This document shows positions 60,965-64,000 of a stretch of 64,000 bases of DNA, piece after piece. The notes beneath the pieces are model-generated. The model was not told the origin of the DNA, did no database searches, and saw only the letters and a program-made list of their open reading frames with translations. This DNA is from Croceivirga radicis (GTDB lineage: Bacteria > Bacteroidota > Bacteroidia > Flavobacteriales > Flavobacteriaceae), in NCBI RefSeq assembly GCF_002072105.2, contig NZ_MTBC01000004.1, forward strand, positions 124,001 through 188,000. The letters run 5' to 3'. A program made the translations under genes and the position numbers. Each line of letters starts with the position of its first letter. The stretch's first letter is position 1.

Positions 60965-62161
60965 TTAATCTGTTTTTGACAATTGAATATTAAAAATAAA
61001 TCTATTCTTTATTTTAAATTGTTTATTGACAAAACCTTTTTTAAAGTAACTAATCAAATCGCCTTTTTTTCCTTCTATCTTGTATCTGCCATTCTTATTG
61101 GTAAATACACTTTGCTTAGTTCTATGATTAAATACCTCTACTCCTGCTATCATTTTTCCATTCAAAATTGCGAACCCAGATAAAAATTTCTTTGCTAATC
61201 GACGTTTTTCACTTTGTTTTAAGTATCTGTTATATTTTTTTTCATCTACAATTAATGAACTTTCTAGAGAATAAGCCATATTTAAATTTGTAAAACGTTC
61301 CCACTTTGACTGGCTTGCATATCTCCTATAAGAACCATGCCCATCATCTATTGTATTTGTCCATCCATTGTTCTCTAGGTTAAATTTTTCTTGTGTAAAA
61401 TCTTTAACTGCGGCTAATATTAGCCCCAAGTCTGATTCACCGTAAATTTTAAGTAATTCAATAGCGATTATAAAATCATTCTCTACAAAAATTGAATAGG
61501 GTTTTAAGTCTACACTTACCATACGTTCACCACGAGTAATAGTTTTAACGATATTCTCGTTAGACTTATTTAAATTTGATAAAGGAATTCTTAAATTTCT
61601 ATCTATATTATAAATATTTACCCTTATCAATAAACTATCAGAAGGATTGTTTACGACCTCAAAAGTAAATTTATCCAGCCTTCTTAATCCACTTTTCACA
61701 ACAACTTTTGTAGCTAATTCTCCACCAAGAGCAATGTTATCTTTAAAATATCCATACACTTCCTCTCCTAAGTTAGCATAACCAATATTCTCTGGAACAA
61801 GTAGAACTCTTTTGTCCGTAACTACAACTTCATTCAAATTGTAGGTAGTTGGAATTAATTCTACTTTAGGATAATCCGCATAAACGATATCTGCTTCTTT
61901 AACTAATATCTTTTTAGTTTCATAACCAAGTGAAGAAAATACCAGTGTATCTGTGGGTTTAATGTGCAGATTATTCAAGGGTAAATGAAAGAATCCTTCT
62001 TCATCACTGACCGTACCTATTCCTTTTTCTAATATACCAATATTTACAAAGGGAATTGGATTCTTACTGGAAGCATTCAAAACCTGACCCTTATAGTCTT
62101 GCTGGGGATACATTTTATTAACAAAACAGATTAAGAAAATGAAAATGATAAAGATTCTCAT
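60965..62161 (-). CDS. Carboxypeptidase-regulatory-like domain protein
   Basis: 398 residues with a signal peptide (to MYPQQ). The N-terminal domain (residues about 22 to 110) is a carboxypepD_reg-like beta-sandwich, from GQVLNASSKNPIPFVNIGIL to VFSSLGYETKKILV, followed by the LNEVVVTDKR segment seen before TonB plugs. There is no barrel. The middle is a beta-rich domain that I do not recognise, and the C-terminus has a second regulatory-like domain (GVEVFNHRTKQSVFTNKNGR). It probably acts in the periplasm or at the outer membrane. It is monocistronic. Confidence 0.82.
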   Translation of the reverse strand: MRIFIIFIFLICFVNKMYPQQDYKGQVLNASSKNPIPFVNIGILEKGIGTVSDEEGFFHLPLNNLHIKPTDTLVFSSLGYETKKILVKEADIVYADYPKVELIPTTYNLNEVVVTDKRVLLVPENIGYANLGEEVYGYFKDNIALGGELATKVVVKSGLRRLDKFTFEVVNNPSDSLLIRVNIYNIDRNLRIPLSNLNKSNENIVKTITRGERMVSVDLKPYSIFVENDFIIAIELLKIYGESDLGLILAAVKDFTQEKFNLENNGWTNTIDDGHGSYRRYASQSKWERFTNLNMAYSLESSLIVDEKKYNRYLKQSEKRRLAKKFLSGFAILNGKMIAGVEVFNHRTKQSVFTNKNGRYKIEGKKGDLISYFKKGFVNKQFKIKNRFIFNIQLSKTD

Positions 62162-62459
62162 TGATAAGATATTATATTTATTGTATTGTAAATCAAAATA
62201 TTAAATCTTTTAGACAGCAAGGATTAATATGAATTTGTTTCTTTTAATTACTATGCATTAAAAAAAGAATATGAGCCACTAATAAGTAAATTTGATACTT
62301 TACTTATTACGGTTTCTTAATTTAAAAGAAACAAACACCATTTCTTACCGTTAGGGATATAAATGACTTGGAGGAAAAGTGAATTCGTCTACATTCAATC
62401 CATTATTGCTTAAATATATATCTAATAGAACATCGATAAATACGGTTTTGGTAATTTAC
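62162..62459. other. 298-base intergenic region
   Basis: AT-rich with no credible frame. It holds an 11-bp inverted repeat (TAATAAGTAAA / TTTACTTATTA, 62280-62309, 8-base loop) without an adjacent T-run; I see no other feature. Confidence 0.5.
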
Positions 62460-64000
62460 CTATCTAGAAACCACTTTAAGGGGAGAATTAACAGTGAACA
62501 ATTCATGGTTTACTCCCTTTATACCTAATTTAAATAGTTGCACGGTTTTATTTTGCATATGAGTACCATAGTTTTCGTAAATAGTGGCTTTAAGGTAAGT
62601 TGGCGTTAAACTTTTGTTGCCATAATAAGTAATATTCACCTTCCATGTACCTGGCAGAGAATTATCTAATAAGTACTCTTTTACATTATAACCAAAATCT
62701 TTTTCTCTTTTAATTTCTTCTTGAGAATCTGCAAGACTATGTTTCCATAAATAATACTGATTTTCTGGATTTACAAACTGTAAATCAAATTCCGCCTCAC
62801 TATCATTCCATTCAAACACCAGACGAGTACCCTTAAACTCCTCTTCCGCTACAAATAATTGATTTTTAGATTTATTTACTATTGTATTTTTATCCAGTAA
62901 CAGCAAATTATTAAACTCTCTACTAATTATTGGATCAAAACCAATAGAGTCTTGACTTAAAAAACCTTCCTGCACAAGATATTGATATCTAGAATAAATT
63001 GAGGCGGCTTGCTTGGAAGCATCTAAATCCCTGTAACTATTTGCCAGGTCCATATAACTCTGAACATAATTAGGGCGCTGAACAAAAATTTCTTTATAAG
63101 TCTCGTTTGCTTTTGTATGGTTGCCAAAAAAGTCATACATATAAGCAAGAGCCTTTAAAAGTACAGGATTATCTTGAAAAAGCCCTTGATTTTCAGTTAT
63201 GATTAGTTTAGCAAAATTATCATCATTTTTTGAAGAAAAATACTTGTAGGCATCTAAAATAAAATAAGGAGAATTGCTATAAGTAGCTTCAAATTTTCCA
63301 TAAATATTCCTAGCTTCATCTAAGCTACTAGATTTATAAAGTTCTTTTAAATAGGTTGGTTCGTTCTCAAAAACCTTTTCTCTAGAAAGAACAGCTGAAG
63401 ATAAAAAGTTATTACGTAACCTTGCTTGATCCACTATTTTATTGTTGCCTGCAGTTCCTGTAATCGTATTCACAACAATAACCCCACCGTCTCCTAGGTT
63501 ACCGTATGCCACCGTGCTTGCTAAATTTCCTAAAATTGCTATTCTTTTGATATTGTTTATATCCACCCAAATTGGAACATTCGTGAAGATTTGTCCATCA
63601 ACATCAAAAATTGCTGGATTAGAATTGGTCAAAGACCCACCCCCACGTATAAAAACAGCTCCACCTGTTAATGAGGCGGTAGAAATAGAACCAACGCCAA
63701 AGGTTTGCTTGCCACTTGTGCAATTACCAACAACACGGATACCTGAAAATCGATTACGAAGTAAATCAAGTAAACAAAGACCAACTGGATTAATTTCATC
63801 TTCAGATAACATCCTTACCTTTCCACTTATCCTATCTGCATCTAGATAGCCATAAGCGGTTTTGATAATATTTTTATTGCTAAAATAATCTTCTGATAAT
63901 TCTTGTTGCGATCTACGTTTACTGGCCTCTACGGTTACCTCTTCTAACTCTTGTACGTCTGGCGTCATTACCAAATTTAAGCGGGTAGTAACATCTTCAA
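62460..64000 (-). CDS. TonB-plug and TPR-repeat protein, 5' part missing
   Basis: The frame is open to the right window edge, so at least 513 residues are seen and the true start lies beyond. Near the visible start is a linker ending in LEEVTVEASKRRSQ, the usual entry to a TonB plug; the plug follows (AVFIRGGGSLTNSNPAIFDVD, GGVIVVNTITG). There is no beta-barrel. Instead residues of about 200 to 340 look like helical TPR-like repeats (AYMYDFFGNHTKANETYKEI, ANSYRDLDASKQAASIYSRY), and the C-terminus is a beta-rich domain. Such plug-without-barrel proteins are known in Bacteroidota but their role is unclear. Confidence 0.8.
   Translation of the reverse strand, partial: EDVTTRLNLVMTPDVQELEEVTVEASKRRSQQELSEDYFSNKNIIKTAYGYLDADRISGKVRMLSEDEINPVGLCLLDLLRNRFSGIRVVGNCTSGKQTFGVGSISTASLTGGAVFIRGGGSLTNSNPAIFDVDGQIFTNVPIWVDINNIKRIAILGNLASTVAYGNLGDGGVIVVNTITGTAGNNKIVDQARLRNNFLSSAVLSREKVFENEPTYLKELYKSSSLDEARNIYGKFEATYSNSPYFILDAYKYFSSKNDDNFAKLIITENQGLFQDNPVLLKALAYMYDFFGNHTKANETYKEIFVQRPNYVQSYMDLANSYRDLDASKQAASIYSRYQYLVQEGFLSQDSIGFDPIISREFNNLLLLDKNTIVNKSKNQLFVAEEEFKGTRLVFEWNDSEAEFDLQFVNPENQYYLWKHSLADSQEEIKREKDFGYNVKEYLLDNSLPGTWKVNITYYGNKSLTPTYLKATIYENYGTHMQNKTVQLFKLGIKGVNHELFTVNSPLKVVSR

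Noticed and set aside
62280-62309. Terminator of the plug-TPR gene
   Set aside because: The stem is perfect but AT-only with no adjacent T-run on either strand.
63442-63849. 135-codon plus-strand frame
   Set aside because: Antisense to the plug domain of the partial gene; proline/threonine-rich shadow.
1-64000. tRNA, rRNA, insertion sequences, prophage, defence island
   Set aside because: No cloverleaf-like or rRNA sequence, transposase, integrase, capsid or restriction motif was seen in any gap or gene.

Overview
The window is chromosomal DNA from a Bacteroidota bacterium, almost certainly a marine member of the Flavobacteriaceae. The evidence is low GC, TAnnTTTG-type -7 promoter boxes with few Shine-Dalgarno sites, a TonB receptor with a carboxypeptidase-like N-terminal domain, lineage-typical families (BatA-like membrane protein, YfhO, DUF4834, CAL67264), and a cysteate-lipid type acyltransferase gene. 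The genus is not decided; a Maribacter/Zobellia/Cellulophaga-type organism would fit. I see no phage, IS element, CRISPR array, rRNA or tRNA. Coding density is high and both window ends cut a gene.

Layout. 1-4.5 kb: CPBP protease end, TIGR02757 protein, then a PhoX-like lipoprotein paired with an imelysin-like/diheme peroxidase lipoprotein. 4.5-11.5 kb: periplasmic and metabolic enzymes (Gfo/Idh/MocA oxidoreductase, S10 peptidase, CAT-like acyltransferase, luciferase-like monooxygenase, SGNH hydrolase, GH99-like lipoprotein). 11.5-18 kb: glycosyltransferase and an overlapping run BatA-like / dihydroorotase-like / small membrane protein / carboxylesterase. 18-26 kb: an uncharacterised 489-residue protein, peroxiredoxin, a cysteine-free endonuclease III, an ECF sigma factor with a 47-residue companion ORF, uvrA, and a very basic Arg/Ser/Thr-rich exported protein behind a sigma-54-like promoter. 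26-31.6 kb: a leftward envelope-glycan unit (DUF4834, YfhO, glycosyltransferase, flippase). 31.7-39.3 kb: transporter-like barrel, GNAT plus fructosamine kinase pair, and a probable sulfonolipid pair (cysteine-synthase-fold enzyme and serine-palmitoyltransferase-fold acyltransferase) behind an S9 peptidase. 39-49.5 kb: YbaB, thioredoxin-like protein, OmpA protein, threonine aldolase, Zn-metalloprotease, prfB with its programmed frameshift, and a TonB receptor. 49.5-58 kb: fumC, coiled-coil membrane protein, metallo-hydrolase, ettA with CAL67264, oxidoreductase, acyl-CoA carboxylase beta. 58-60.9 kb: a four-gene operon under a TPP riboswitch. 61-64 kb: two carboxypeptidase-regulatory/TonB-plug type envelope proteins, the last one cut by the window edge.

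The most interesting parts are the TPP-riboswitch operon (methyltransferase, HypE-like ATPase, divergent ThiE/TenI-like protein, Trm112-like zinc ribbon), whose leader shows a visible two-state 7-mer switch; the candidate capnine/sulfonolipid gene pair; several enzymes that have lost canonical metal ligands (endonuclease III without cysteines, dihydroorotase-like protein without HxH); and regulatory structures such as an inverted duplicate terminator pair and a hairpin that contains a start codon. All functional calls rest on motif and family recognition by eye; no database search was run.
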